Shown: positions 33,660-42,930 of the stretch, piece after piece
How the letters are laid out: the number at the start of each line of letters is the position of its first letter
Position numbering within the stretch: the first letter of the stretch is position 1
Notes under the pieces: model-generated
Seen by the model: only the letters and a program-made list of their open reading frames with translations
Told to the model about the DNA's origin: nothing
Database searches by the model: none
Program-made: the position numbers and the translations under genes
Source: M55B167 sp964406095
Lineage (GTDB): Bacteria; Verrucomicrobiota; Kiritimatiellia; RFP12; UBA1067
Length of the DNA: 64,000 bases
Assembly (NCBI GenBank): GCA_964406095.1
Contig: CAYOQJ010000079.1
Span: 6,375 to 70,374 of the forward strand
Reading direction: 5' to 3'

Positions 33660-35936
33660 ATGCGGTTCGCCCAGGGTCAATATGTACACATGGTGGGCAT
33701 TTGCGGAGTCGGCATGGCCGGACTGGCGCGTCTGCTGCATGCGCACGGTTGTGTTGTCAGTGGTTGTGATGTCGAGCTGAACACATTGGCGGATGATTTG
33801 CGCGAAAGCGGTGTGGCTGTGGCGCAGGGGCACGCTTTGGAGCATATTGACTATCTGCCGGACGATGCGGTGATTGTGGTTACACCGGCTGTGCCAGCTG
33901 ATGAAGATGAGCTTCTTGGTGCCCGTCGGCGTGGACTGGAAATTTTTTCGCGAGGCCAGGTGCTGGCTGCATTGACTTCTGTGCGTGACAGTGTGGCCAT
34001 CTGCGGAACACATGGAAAAACCACTACCAGCTGTTTCACCGCCCGCCTTTTTCAAGAACTGGGTGCGAATCCCGACTGGTGTATCGGCGGCTGCACTGTG
34101 ACACTCGGAACGGTTGCCGGGGCGGATCATAACGATCTGCTGATTGCAGAGGCGGACGAAAGCGACGGCACTCTGCGTTGTTATTCGCCTGTGACAACTG
34201 TTCTGCTCAATGTCGATATCGATCATCTGGAACATTTTACGGGAGAGTCAGAGCTGATTGCATGTTACAGTATGGCAGTTCGGCAGACCAGGGATGTGGT
34301 TTGCGTAAATCGTGATGACCAACGTGCCTGGCGTATCGCACAGGATTACGACGGCGGCACCCTGAGCTTTGGGTTTCACGCGGAGGCGCGGCTGCGGGCA
34401 ATTGAGATAGATGTTTCCGGCAACCTCTCCGGTTTCAAAGTAATTTACGACGGTTGTGAGAGTGCACCGATCAGAATCGGTGTGGGGGGGCGGCACAATA
34501 TCACCAATGCTCTGGGTGCGGTGGCGGCGGCACTGTCGCGCGGTTTCGATCTGCATGCGATTTGCGCGGCGTTGCCGCAGGCTTGCAATGAGTTGCCGAT
34601 CCGCCGCTTTGAGTCAATAGGGGCGCTTGATGGTGTGCGCTATGTAGCTGACTACGCACATCACCCAACTGAAATTCGCGTTGCGACAGGCATGGCGCTT
34701 GACTGCGCGGCACTCCGGGTTGTGACAGTATTCCAACCGCATCGTTATACCCGCACACGTGCATTAGGAGCTGATTTTCCTGAGGCATTCGCTGGAGTGG
34801 ATGAAGTTGTGTTGCTGCCGGTGTATGCGGCATCGGAGCAACCGCTGCGCGGCGGTTGTGCCTGCAACCTCTATGCCGCTTTCAGAGAGCACCTGCCCCA
34901 GCTGCTACTAACCTATACCTCCGGATTGGAAGAGTGTGCCGGTTATCTCCGGCGCAGCTGCCGCAGTGGTGATCTGGTGATGCTGATCGGTGCTGGCGAT
35001 GTAATAAAGTTGAAACAGATGATTTTCACCGATGCGGCTTCGATTGACGGAGAGTTTTATCAGACTCTGGCTCAACTGGCCGGTGAATCGTTCAGTCAGG
35101 TTGCGCAATTGACCGGATTCTCGGTTTTCCCAACACGCGGCACTGGAAATGCGGTTTACGTACATTCTACGACGACACTTCAACGGGTTGTCGAGTTATG
35201 CCGCAAATTCAAGGTCAAGTGCCGCCCTGCCGGGCTAGGATTCAACACGCTCATCAGTGACTGTGGTTACGATGGTCTGCTTGTGCGGCTTGCCGGCGAT
35301 GAGTTTGAAAGTGTTGTCATAAACGGAACTCGGGTGCGAGCTGGCGGCGGTGTCAGTGCTGCGCGGCTGCTTGACGCTCTGCAGGGCGCCGGTCTGACCG
35401 GCTTGGAGTTTATGGAGGGTATTCCCGGAACTTTGGGAGGATGGCTTGCAATGAATGCCGGAGCGCACGGTAATCAACTGGGTGACCACGTGAAGGAGCT
35501 TGAAATGGTCACCTTCGATGGCAGAGCGGTGAGTCGCGGCGCGGATGAGTGCGGTTTTGAATATCGAAATTGCCGGGCATTGGAAAATGCTTTTGCGGTC
35601 GGCTGTACACTTGAGTTGCAAAAAACAGACCAAAGTGAGGTTGCAAGTGCCCGCCGCGAGATTCGCAATCGGCGTATTCCGCTGCAAGGATTGCGAACGG
35701 CGGGCTCTGTTTTCAAGAATCCGCCTGGCGATTATGCCGGACGTCTGCTTGAAAATTCCGGCTGCAAAGCATTGCGTGTAGGTGGTGCCTTTGTTACCGA
35801 TTTTCACGCCAATATAGTGGCTGTCGACGACACAGGCACAGCTTCGGATGTTATGGCACTGGTGCAAATTATGCGTGAACGTGTCAGATTTGATGCCAAG
35901 GTAGAGTTGCAATGTGAGATCAAAGGAGTCTGGTGA
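33660..35936 (+). CDS. murC-murB: MurC-MurB fusion (UDP-MurNAc:L-Ala ligase / UDP-GlcNAc-enolpyruvate reductase)
   Basis: A 758-residue bifunctional enzyme of cytoplasmic peptidoglycan precursor synthesis. Residues about 1-455 are MurC: 'HMVGICGVGMAGLARLLHAHG', the ATP loop GTHGKTTTS, 'LLIAEADESDGTL', 'LNVDIDHLEHF' and 'VRYVADYAHHPTEI'. Residues about 480-758 are MurB: 'RPAGLGFNTLISD' (FAD), 'GIPGTLGGWLAMNAGAHG', 'EYRNC', and 'TAGSVFKNPPGDYAGRLLENSGCKALRVGGAFVTDFHANIVA' with the catalytic Ser and late Glu region. The order of the reactions is MurB then MurC, so one polypeptide makes UDP-MurNAc-L-Ala. ATG 33660 follows CAGGGG by 7 nt; a GTG at 33639 is in frame. The ddl start overlaps the stop (TGATG). 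Confidence 0.92.
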   Translation: MRFAQGQYVHMVGICGVGMAGLARLLHAHGCVVSGCDVELNTLADDLRESGVAVAQGHALEHIDYLPDDAVIVVTPAVPADEDELLGARRRGLEIFSRGQVLAALTSVRDSVAICGTHGKTTTSCFTARLFQELGANPDWCIGGCTVTLGTVAGADHNDLLIAEADESDGTLRCYSPVTTVLLNVDIDHLEHFTGESELIACYSMAVRQTRDVVCVNRDDQRAWRIAQDYDGGTLSFGFHAEARLRAIEIDVSGNLSGFKVIYDGCESAPIRIGVGGRHNITNALGAVAAALSRGFDLHAICAALPQACNELPIRRFESIGALDGVRYVADYAHHPTEIRVATGMALDCAALRVVTVFQPHRYTRTRALGADFPEAFAGVDEVVLLPVYAASEQPLRGGCACNLYAAFREHLPQLLLTYTSGLEECAGYLRRSCRSGDLVMLIGAGDVIKLKQMIFTDAASIDGEFYQTLAQLAGESFSQVAQLTGFSVFPTRGTGNAVYVHSTTTLQRVVELCRKFKVKCRPAGLGFNTLISDCGYDGLLVRLAGDEFESVVINGTRVRAGGGVSAARLLDALQGAGLTGLEFMEGIPGTLGGWLAMNAGAHGNQLGDHVKELEMVTFDGRAVSRGADECGFEYRNCRALENAFAVGCTLELQKTDQSEVASARREIRNRRIPLQGLRTAGSVFKNPPGDYAGRLLENSGCKALRVGGAFVTDFHANIVAVDDTGTASDVMALVQIMRERVRFDAKVELQCEIKGVW

Positions 35937-36832
35937 TGCTTAAAGTTGCTGTGTTAATGGGGGGGACTTCGCAGGAGCGAGAGATATCAATTAAATCAGG
36001 CCAGGCTGTGGCAGCGGCACTGGAACGCAAGGGTTATCAGACGCTGTCGGTTGTTCTGAATGAGGATAGTCTGACCGCATTGCCTGATGGTGTCGATGCT
36101 GTTTTTATCGCTCTGCATGGCGGTTATGGTGAAAACGGCGGAGTTCAGGCTGATCTGGATGCACGCGGCATAGCCTACACAGGGTCGGGTGTCGCTGCCA
36201 GCCGTCTGGCAATGGACAAAATTGCTACCAAAAAACTGCTGGCTGCTGCCGATATTCCCACAGCCGAGTGGGAGGTTTTAAGATGCGGTCAAGCATTGCG
36301 CAAGTTAAATTTTCCGGTTGTTGTGAAACCGCCCCGTGAGGGCTCCAGTGTGGGGGTTGCCAAAGTGAACGCGGCTGACGAACTGCCGATTGCTTTGTCT
36401 GCAGCCTGTGCAGCCGATGCGCTGGGTGAGGCTTTGGTCGAACGCTACATTGCGGGGCGTGAATGGACTGTTGGCATCATCGGTGAAGAGGTGTTGCCAG
36501 TGGTGGAGATTTTGGCACCGGATGGCTGGTATGGATTTGAAGCAAAATATACCCAGGGCCTTTCACATTTCGGGTTTCCTGATCCAAAAGCCGAGGCTCC
36601 GCTGATCGACGAAGCGCAACGCCGGGCACTCTTAGCATACGATGTTCTGGGGTGCCGAGGGGTGGCCCGTGTGGATTTTCGCATAACTCCGGACGGCACC
36701 TGTTCGGTGCTGGAGTTAAACACCGTTCCGGGAATGACATCAACCAGTCTTCTGCCGCGTGCGGCAGCTCGAGCCGGTCTGGATTTTGATGATCTCTGTT
36801 CAAAGCTGGTTGAGTTATCAGCCCACGATTGA
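35936..36832 (+). CDS. ddl: D-alanine--D-alanine ligase
   Basis: ATP-grasp ligase that forms D-Ala-D-Ala for peptidoglycan. 298 residues, normal for DdlB. Motifs: 'VAVLMGGTSQEREISIKSG' at the start, 'ALHGGYGENGGVQADLDARGIAYTGSGVAASRLAMDKIATKKL', 'FPVVVKPPREGSSVGVAKV', and 'SVLELNTVPGMTSTSLLPRAA' with the Mg-binding Glu/Asn. ATG 35936 overlaps the MurC-MurB stop by 1 nt (TGATG) and has AAGGAG about 8 nt upstream; translational coupling is likely. Together with the previous gene it provides three steps of the pathway in tandem. Confidence 0.95.
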   Translation: MLKVAVLMGGTSQEREISIKSGQAVAAALERKGYQTLSVVLNEDSLTALPDGVDAVFIALHGGYGENGGVQADLDARGIAYTGSGVAASRLAMDKIATKKLLAAADIPTAEWEVLRCGQALRKLNFPVVVKPPREGSSVGVAKVNAADELPIALSAACAADALGEALVERYIAGREWTVGIIGEEVLPVVEILAPDGWYGFEAKYTQGLSHFGFPDPKAEAPLIDEAQRRALLAYDVLGCRGVARVDFRITPDGTCSVLELNTVPGMTSTSLLPRAAARAGLDFDDLCSKLVELSAHD

Positions 36833-36865
36833 TATTATAAGAAATGGATCAACACGGACATCGCA

Positions 36866-37774
36866 GTGAAATTTGAGTTACTCAGAAATATTTTCAGATC
36901 AGGCGGAAAATCCGCGGCACCGCAAAACGCAAAAAACAGCGCACGGGCAAAATCCCGCTCGCGTCGCGGTGGTCGTCGCGGTTCGGAAATGCCATCTTGG
37001 GTCAGAAAGGTATTGAAATTCAGTGCGGTGCTTCTGACCGTAATCCTGATTTTGGCGGTGTTACAGCAAGCTTTTTACAGCTTTTACTTTCGTTCGAACT
37101 CCCTGTTTGTCCTCAAGGATACAAAGAAGAATGTCAATATAGATACTGGCAAAACGGTAACCTCCGATCTGATCAAAGAGTTTTTGGGCATTCAGGAGGG
37201 TGTCAACCTCTTTTCGATCGATGTTGATGCCAAGCGGACTGAGCTGTTGCGTATAGCACCCAGCATCAAGGATATTGTGATTGTCAGACGTATGCCCGAT
37301 ATTTTAGATGTTTCCATTATCGAAAGAGATCCGGTGGTGTGTATCGGTCAGGATGGACGGGTTGCTGATGAAGCGGGCGTTGTTTTTGTGCGCTATAAAA
37401 ACACCGATGGACTGCCGATAATAATTCACTCTTCCGGCAACAGGAAGGCCCGGCCGGGTGACCGCCTGAGCGCGATGGATTTGGCGGCGGTTAAGTTGGT
37501 TGCATCCACTTTCCGCCCTGAGTGCAAATTACGTATGCACACCCTCGATTCATCATTCACCCGGTATATAAAACTCACATTTCATGATGGACGTACGGCT
37601 AAAATAGCCTGGCAGGATATGACGGAGTTTAATAAAAACTCATACCGCAAGATGATCAGGCAGTATGATAATCTGGTACAGTGTATGATTTCAGATGTCG
37701 GAAAAATACATTATGCCTGGGATGCCCAGCTCGAACGACGTATCTTCGGAAAACGACGCAATTTCACAGAGTAG
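36866..37774 (+). CDS. ftsQ: Cell division protein FtsQ/DivIB
   Basis: Bitopic division protein that joins the divisome through FtsB/FtsL. 302 residues from GTG 36866. A very basic cytoplasmic tail (residues 1-50, Arg/Lys/Ser-rich) is followed by one membrane helix (about 51-72) and then a POTRA-like domain ('SLFVLKDTKKNVNIDTGKTVTSDLIKEFLGIQEGVNLFSIDV', 'LRIAPSIKDIVIVRRMPDILDVSIIERDPV'). The rest forms the beta domain. The dcw position between ddl and ftsA is the classical one and supports the call strongly despite weak sequence conservation of this family. Confidence 0.88.
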   Translation: MKFELLRNIFRSGGKSAAPQNAKNSARAKSRSRRGGRRGSEMPSWVRKVLKFSAVLLTVILILAVLQQAFYSFYFRSNSLFVLKDTKKNVNIDTGKTVTSDLIKEFLGIQEGVNLFSIDVDAKRTELLRIAPSIKDIVIVRRMPDILDVSIIERDPVVCIGQDGRVADEAGVVFVRYKNTDGLPIIIHSSGNRKARPGDRLSAMDLAAVKLVASTFRPECKLRMHTLDSSFTRYIKLTFHDGRTAKIAWQDMTEFNKNSYRKMIRQYDNLVQCMISDVGKIHYAWDAQLERRIFGKRRNFTE

Positions 37775-37783
37775 GAGATAACA

Positions 37784-38989
37784 TTGAAAAAAGACCCGAT
37801 AGCTGTGCTGGAAGTAGGCACATCCCGCACAGTTGTTTGTGTGGGAGAACCCGACGACAACGGTAATATCCGATTGACCGGCATGGGCAGTTTCCCAACT
37901 AACGGAGTGCGCAAAGGCCAGATAATCGATTTTAAAAAGGTCGCCAACGGAGTTGAGGCGGCCCGTGTGCAGGCAGAGGATGAATCGGAAATAAATATCT
38001 GGCAGGTGCATCTGGCGGTGGCCGGCGCGCATATCACTGCGCAGCCGCACATGGAAAGAGTTGCCATCCAGGCGGTAGATAAAATTGTTTCATCCGATGA
38101 CATTGAGGAGCTGGATGATATTCTGAGTGAACCGGTGCTGGATGCAGAGCGCGTTTTGCTGCATACTTTGAACCAATACTGGGATGTCGATGACCAGAAC
38201 GGCATTGCCAATCCGGAAGGTATGCGATGTAATATGCTGTCGCGCAACGCTCTGGTTGTCAGCGGGCTGCAGAATCGCGTGGATAATTTCAAGCAGGTGG
38301 TAGCCGATCTAAAGATGGATGTGGTTGATGTTGTTTTTGATGGTGTGGCGGCTTCGCGGGCGGTTCTCAGCACCGCGCAGAAACGCGATGGTGTCGTGCT
38401 GATTGATCTCGGGGCAGGTACCACCTCGGTCATGGTTTTTCAGAATCAGGTGGTTACAGAGCTCTTTTGTCTTGGGGTTGGAGGTGACCACGTGACATAC
38501 GATATCGCCTGCGGTTTCAATATAAACTGGGCCAAAGCCGAAGAGATCAAATGTAAATTCGGGCGCGCCACTTTGGATGCGCAATCTGCTCAGGAACGTA
38601 TTAAAATTCCAGGACGTGAAACTTTTGGGCCTGATTCGATCAATGCCAAGTCACTCCAGGTCATTATCAATGCCCGCATGGATGAGATATTTAAAATTAC
38701 TAAAGACCGTCTGCAGGAAGCAGGCTTGATGTTCAATCTTGGTGCAGGTCTGGTACTGACCGGCGGTGGTGCGGCACTCACTGATATTGAAAGTCTCGCA
38801 CAACGGGTTTTCAATTTGCCCTGCCATAAGGGTAAAATCCTCAATGTTGACGGTTTTTCCGAATACGGTGATCCCGAGTCCTACGCAACTGTTGCGGGAT
38901 TGCTCCGATATGCGTACGATGCGTTGGAAACGAAGAAAAATAGCAGAGGAATCTGGGGCAGGTTCTCCGAAAAATTCCTGGGAAAATAA
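37784..38989 (+). CDS. ftsA: Cell division protein FtsA
   Basis: Actin-like ATPase that tethers FtsZ to the membrane and recruits later divisome proteins. 401 residues from TTG 37784, with TAGGAG 8 nt upstream. ATPase motifs are present: 'AVLEVGTSRTVVCVGE' (phosphate 1), 'GVVLIDLGAGTTSVMVF' (phosphate 2), 'GLVLTGGGAALTDIESLAQ' (adenosine). The 1C domain lies in the usual place ('VHLAVAGAHITAQPHMERVAI'). The C-terminus ends in 'GIWGRFSEKFLGK', an amphipathic helix that fits the membrane-targeting sequence. The ftsZ-like gene begins 3 nt downstream. Confidence 0.93.
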   Translation: MKKDPIAVLEVGTSRTVVCVGEPDDNGNIRLTGMGSFPTNGVRKGQIIDFKKVANGVEAARVQAEDESEINIWQVHLAVAGAHITAQPHMERVAIQAVDKIVSSDDIEELDDILSEPVLDAERVLLHTLNQYWDVDDQNGIANPEGMRCNMLSRNALVVSGLQNRVDNFKQVVADLKMDVVDVVFDGVAASRAVLSTAQKRDGVVLIDLGAGTTSVMVFQNQVVTELFCLGVGGDHVTYDIACGFNINWAKAEEIKCKFGRATLDAQSAQERIKIPGRETFGPDSINAKSLQVIINARMDEIFKITKDRLQEAGLMFNLGAGLVLTGGGAALTDIESLAQRVFNLPCHKGKILNVDGFSEYGDPESYATVAGLLRYAYDALETKKNSRGIWGRFSEKFLGK

Positions 38990-38992
38990 TTT

Positions 38993-40174
38993 ATGATAGC
39001 AAAATCAGATATGTTGCTGCTGGGAGTAGGCGGCGGCGGTTGTGCGATCACATGTGCCGTTGTCAAACAGGCCGATGTTAATTTCAAGGCGCTTGCCGTC
39101 GATACCGATGCCCGCTCAAGTCGCGAGGCTGGTGATAACGCGATTGATTTTTTGCTCATAGGTCGCGATCGTCTGATAGGAAAGGGCACCGGTGGTGATG
39201 TGGCCAGCGGACGAGTGGCGGCGGATGATGATATGCAGCGTCTGGACCCGTTTCTCAGCGAGGTACGGCTGGCGGTGGTGGTCTGCTCTCTCGGTTCCGG
39301 AACCGGTGGTGGGGCAACTCCGAAAATCCTGGATTATCTCTCCAATCGCGGCATTACAACCCTCTGCTTTGCCACACTTCCCTTTCAATTTGAGGGTGCT
39401 AGCCGGGTTGCATGTGCCGCAGGTATAACTTCGTTGCTTGCCGAAAGTGCCGATACACTGATCACACTGCCGCTGGATCAACTGCATGAATGCAGCACGG
39501 ATGACAATCTGAAACAGTGTGTCGATGTCTCCGCCGCAATCATAGGTGCCGGTGTAGCACTTGTGTGGCGCATGGTCTGTATGCCAGGCTATATCCAGCT
39601 TGATTCCGAGAAAATCAGAACTCTGGTGGTTGGTGGCAAGATGGCGAAATTGGGATTTGCCAGCAGTTCTGATCAGATTGAAGAGCGCGCCGCGGTTGTT
39701 TTGGATGAACTGAGTTCGTTCCCGCTGTTACGGGAGGAAAAGGGCGGAATTCGCGCCGCAGAAGCATTGTTGGTCGGTATAATCGGCGGTGACGATTTAC
39801 GCCTTTCAGAGATCAGGCGGATTATGAAAGGGATTAAAGCTCTTTACAATAAGGATGTTCGCGTTGAAATGGGTACTGTACAGGATGCACTTTATAACGG
39901 ACGTATCGATGTGGTGCTGTTGGCTTTCCGGAATCGGACCCCGTTCATCGGTGCTGTGGCTGCGGTACAGCCCGTACTCGGCGATGAACCGCCTGTTGCG
40001 GATGTTTTGACCGTTGTGAAACAGACGCGCAAGGCCAAAGTACGTGGCGGTAGCCGCCTGTCCGTCGGTTCAAGCGGACGCGGCAGATTCCAAAACTGTG
40101 ATCCCACCCTTCATTGCGGGGTTGATCTGGATGTGCCTACCTACCTGCGCTACGGATTAAATATCGAGAAGTGA
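38993..40174 (+). CDS. ftsZ: Divergent FtsZ
   Basis: A 393-residue tubulin-like GTPase located exactly where ftsZ belongs, 3 nt after ftsA. Recognisable parts: 'MLLLGVGGGGCAI' (T1), 'LIGKGTGGDVASGRVAADDD' (T3), GSGTGGGATP at 101-110 (T4; usual GGGTGTGAAP), 'LPFQFEGASRVACAAGITSLL', and a C-terminal peptide DLDVPTYLR (378-386), close to the usual D-I-P-x-F-L-R that binds FtsA. Departures: the base-contacting 'IPND' region reads LPLDQL (159-164), and the T7 synergy loop NxDFxD reads QLDSEK (202-207), so the second catalytic Asp is Lys. The linker to the tail is short, about 30-40 residues. The GTPase may be slow or the protein may rely on a different activation. The last 25 nt overlap the convergent U32 gene. 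Confidence 0.85.
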   Translation: MIAKSDMLLLGVGGGGCAITCAVVKQADVNFKALAVDTDARSSREAGDNAIDFLLIGRDRLIGKGTGGDVASGRVAADDDMQRLDPFLSEVRLAVVVCSLGSGTGGGATPKILDYLSNRGITTLCFATLPFQFEGASRVACAAGITSLLAESADTLITLPLDQLHECSTDDNLKQCVDVSAAIIGAGVALVWRMVCMPGYIQLDSEKIRTLVVGGKMAKLGFASSSDQIEERAAVVLDELSSFPLLREEKGGIRAAEALLVGIIGGDDLRLSEIRRIMKGIKALYNKDVRVEMGTVQDALYNGRIDVVLLAFRNRTPFIGAVAAVQPVLGDEPPVADVLTVVKQTRKAKVRGGSRLSVGSSGRGRFQNCDPTLHCGVDLDVPTYLRYGLNIEK

Positions 40175-42534
40175 TGACTCTCTACCGGTACCTGAGGGTT
40201 GTTTGCGACAGCTTGCGGCATGTTCCATGAATAGTCGATCCGGAAGCGGTGGATGCCGAGTTTAAGAGCCTGTCTGATCAATGCGCTTCTGTCTAGCGGT
40301 TTGGCTGCGATGGTAATCCATAAATTTTCTTTCCGCCAAACTCGCAAATCTGCCCCCGCCAAATTTTGCAACTCTATCCAGTGTGCATTCGCTTTGATCT
40401 CTGCCAGCGGGGGCGTGGCGGAGATGTAAAGCGGGGTGTGCTGAAATATCAACAATTCATTTTCACACAATTTTTCGCTGCTTGGATAGAGTGTCTGAAA
40501 ATCAGATTCCGGTGAAGTCACGTGTGAAAAAAAATCCATTTCATGAAGTTGCCGGGCTGCTTCACTGTTACCGGCATAAAGTGTCCAGTCAGCTGATATG
40601 GGTTTGATTCCGCAGTTGCGCAGCATGCGGTAGCCAGCCAAACCCGGTGTTTCCCACTGTGTGTAACCGTATTGTGCAAGCTGACGTATGTTGTGCTGCA
40701 GTGCTGTGCGGCTGTCCGCGCGAATAATAAGCGGCAGGGCTGGCATCACTAACTCTGTCTTGGGCACGGCCCCGCGCAGCAATTCAATTTTTTCCAGCAG
40801 CAGCTCAGGTGCGCGTTCATCAATTTCAACGACCAGTCGATCGCACTTTGCGACAGAGTCGGACAGGGGTAGTACAGCCGAAATGTGCAGCTTGAGCGTG
40901 ATTGTGACTTTGGGCGCGATGGGTGCGGTTGCCGAAGTATGTAACGCCTTGAACGATGTTGCATACGCTGTAAATCTGCAGTCGAGACGCTGGGCGCGTT
41001 CTTTTTCCAATGCGACAACCAGATCGCGACGTGCTTTGTTCAGTAATGCGGGGGGAGCAAAGAGCCTCTTGTCGTCCAGGAGTCGTACGGAGTCGGCATA
41101 CCAGCGGGTGCCACCCAGCTTGGAACAGGCTTTCCGCACAGCAGTTGCACTCAGGACAGGATTATCTGCCGGATGGAGCTTCGAGTTGACACTTACCTCA
41201 GCTGTGTCACCGGTTGTTGTTGAGCAACCCTGCATCAAAAGCCCATCCTCTTTCAAGGTTACACATATCTGCAGGGGAATGCCGGTGTTCAGATCAGCGG
41301 GACGCGGGCGTTTAAAACGATATTTCTGTTGAACCTCCTGTGATGCGGAGCAGTAGATCGGGATGCTGGGTGCTATGAATGGAACGGGTTGTCCGGTAAT
41401 TAAAATTTCGATATAGCTGTCAGCCGGTGCACACAGCGTTTCATATTTTTCTCCGTGTCTGCGCATCGAACGAATTGAAAACCCGAAGGGCCTTGACATC
41501 CCGCGGATATCGATTTGAATGCCGTCAAATTTCTTTAAAGTTCGTGTTGTTTTGAAATACAACCACTGATTGTGCACGTTGTCACTATCGACAGAGAGCA
41601 CTTTGCCGATGAGAGCTCCTCTGTGCCCGATGGTCTTCGAGTCAATCACAGCATCGGGTTGCTGAGATGTGGAAACGGAGTAGAGTGTTGTCCAGGGACG
41701 ACTGAAAACGGTCTGGATTTCCTCGGTTGCCTCTCGTTCATCCCGGGGTGTCAGCTTGCCGTCGAGTTTGCGACGATAAGCGGATGTGACGCAGGCAACG
41801 TAAAGCGGATTTTTCATGCGTCCTTCAATTTTCAGAGAGTGTACTCCGGTTGCAATGACCTGATCGAGAATGGGTAACAGGGCCAAATCTTTCATCGAGA
41901 AGGGATGACCGATTGAGTTGCTACTGTATGAGAAGGGGTGACGGCAGCAATAGGCACATTGGCCCCGGTTGCCGCTGCGTCCGGTTGTCATGGCTGAGAA
42001 CAGACATAATCCGCTGTAGCTGTAACATAGAGCGCCGTGGATGAACATCTCAATTTCGATGCCACAGTGACTGACTATTGCTTCAATTTCCTGCAGGCTG
42101 AGCTCACGCGCTGTCACTACGCGCCGGAATCCCATGTCACGCAATGCCATAACGTCATCAATGCTGTGAGCGGCCATCTGTGTGCTGGCATGCATCTCAA
42201 TCTCAGGAAAATGTCTGCGAATAACACGCGCGGCACCGATGTCTTGCACAATCACACCGTCAGGCTGCAACTCCTCAGCCAATTCAAGCATTTTGAAAAA
42301 ATCAGGCAGTTCGCTGTTGGTCAGCAATGTGTTGAGTGTGATGTAAATCTTTTTGGCCGGAGTGAAAGTTCTGGCATAGGCTGATAGCAGAGCGAGTTCT
42401 TCAAAGGTTGAATTATCTGCTTCGGCTCTGGCAGAAAAACTCTTTAATCCGAGATATACGGCATCCGCACCATATTGAAAGGCGGCAATGGCGGCATCAT
42501 AAGAGCCGGCAGGTGACAACAATTCCGGTTTCAT
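40150..42534 (-). CDS. U32 family protein (RlhA/YhbU-like)
   Basis: A 794-residue cytoplasmic protein. The first 400 residues are the peptidase U32 domain ('ELLSPAGSYDAAIAAFQYGADAVYLGLKSFSARAEADNST', 'LQPDGVIVQDIGAARVIRRHFPEIEMHASTQM', and 'FIHGALCYSYSGLCLFS'), with the four-cysteine set C..C..CAYCC that binds an iron-sulfur cluster in this family. The remainder corresponds to the DUF3656-type extension present in the E. coli RlhA group, which hydroxylates 23S rRNA at C2501. Its annotation as a collagenase/peptidase is historical. Biochemical role here is by homology of domain layout. It is convergent with and overlaps ftsZ by 25 nt; cbiX is 27 nt upstream. Confidence 0.85.
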   Translation of the reverse strand: MKPELLSPAGSYDAAIAAFQYGADAVYLGLKSFSARAEADNSTFEELALLSAYARTFTPAKKIYITLNTLLTNSELPDFFKMLELAEELQPDGVIVQDIGAARVIRRHFPEIEMHASTQMAAHSIDDVMALRDMGFRRVVTARELSLQEIEAIVSHCGIEIEMFIHGALCYSYSGLCLFSAMTTGRSGNRGQCAYCCRHPFSYSSNSIGHPFSMKDLALLPILDQVIATGVHSLKIEGRMKNPLYVACVTSAYRRKLDGKLTPRDEREATEEIQTVFSRPWTTLYSVSTSQQPDAVIDSKTIGHRGALIGKVLSVDSDNVHNQWLYFKTTRTLKKFDGIQIDIRGMSRPFGFSIRSMRRHGEKYETLCAPADSYIEILITGQPVPFIAPSIPIYCSASQEVQQKYRFKRPRPADLNTGIPLQICVTLKEDGLLMQGCSTTTGDTAEVSVNSKLHPADNPVLSATAVRKACSKLGGTRWYADSVRLLDDKRLFAPPALLNKARRDLVVALEKERAQRLDCRFTAYATSFKALHTSATAPIAPKVTITLKLHISAVLPLSDSVAKCDRLVVEIDERAPELLLEKIELLRGAVPKTELVMPALPLIIRADSRTALQHNIRQLAQYGYTQWETPGLAGYRMLRNCGIKPISADWTLYAGNSEAARQLHEMDFFSHVTSPESDFQTLYPSSEKLCENELLIFQHTPLYISATPPLAEIKANAHWIELQNLAGADLRVWRKENLWITIAAKPLDRSALIRQALKLGIHRFRIDYSWNMPQAVANNPQVPVESHHFSIFNP

Positions 42535-42561
42535 AACAGTTTGTTTTGCAGGGAAGCGCCT

Positions 42562-42930
42562 TCAGCAGTTCTCGATTATTCTGACCAGCAAATCTTTGAT
42601 CAACCCGGACTCTCCCAGATGAGCCCCGATTGTAATCGAAAGTTGTGGGTATAATTTTCCGGCTTTTTCGAGTGCCGCCGGTATATCGCGAGTGACATGC
42701 CGTCCTGAGTTGAGAAAGTAGGGCAGCACCGTTACGCTGGATGCTCCGTCCCGGACACAGGCACCCACACCCTCCGTAATTGATGGCTGCGCCATGTCAA
42801 GAAAAGCGGCATGTATGATCCCGATACCGTTTTTCCGGGCGGTGTCGCGCAGTTGACCGGCAAGAGCCAGAACTTCATCATTGGATGCCTGTCGGCGGCT
42901 GCCGTGTGCCACTAGCAAAATTGCTTTCAT
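42562..42930 (-). CDS. cbiX: CbiX-type sirohydrochlorin chelatase
   Basis: A 122-residue small chelatase, the length of the short CbiX/SirB form. It inserts Co2+ (or Fe2+) into sirohydrochlorin on the path to cobalamin or siroheme. The metal-binding histidine lies in 'ILLVAHGSRRQASNDE', and the second conserved block is 'VTVLPYFLNSGRHVTRDIPAAL' with its histidine. The start overlaps the 3' end of the broken nrfH by 53 nt in another frame, which suggests that a deletion fused the two loci. No other cobalamin or siroheme gene is in the window. Confidence 0.85.
   Translation of the reverse strand: MKAILLVAHGSRRQASNDEVLALAGQLRDTARKNGIGIIHAAFLDMAQPSITEGVGACVRDGASSVTVLPYFLNSGRHVTRDIPAALEKAGKLYPQLSITIGAHLGESGLIKDLLVRIIENC

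Noticed and set aside
33327..34235. Minus-strand open frame of 302 codons over sppA/murC
   Set aside because: It crosses two clearly coding plus-strand genes and encodes a low-complexity His/Gln-rich product typical of antisense frames.
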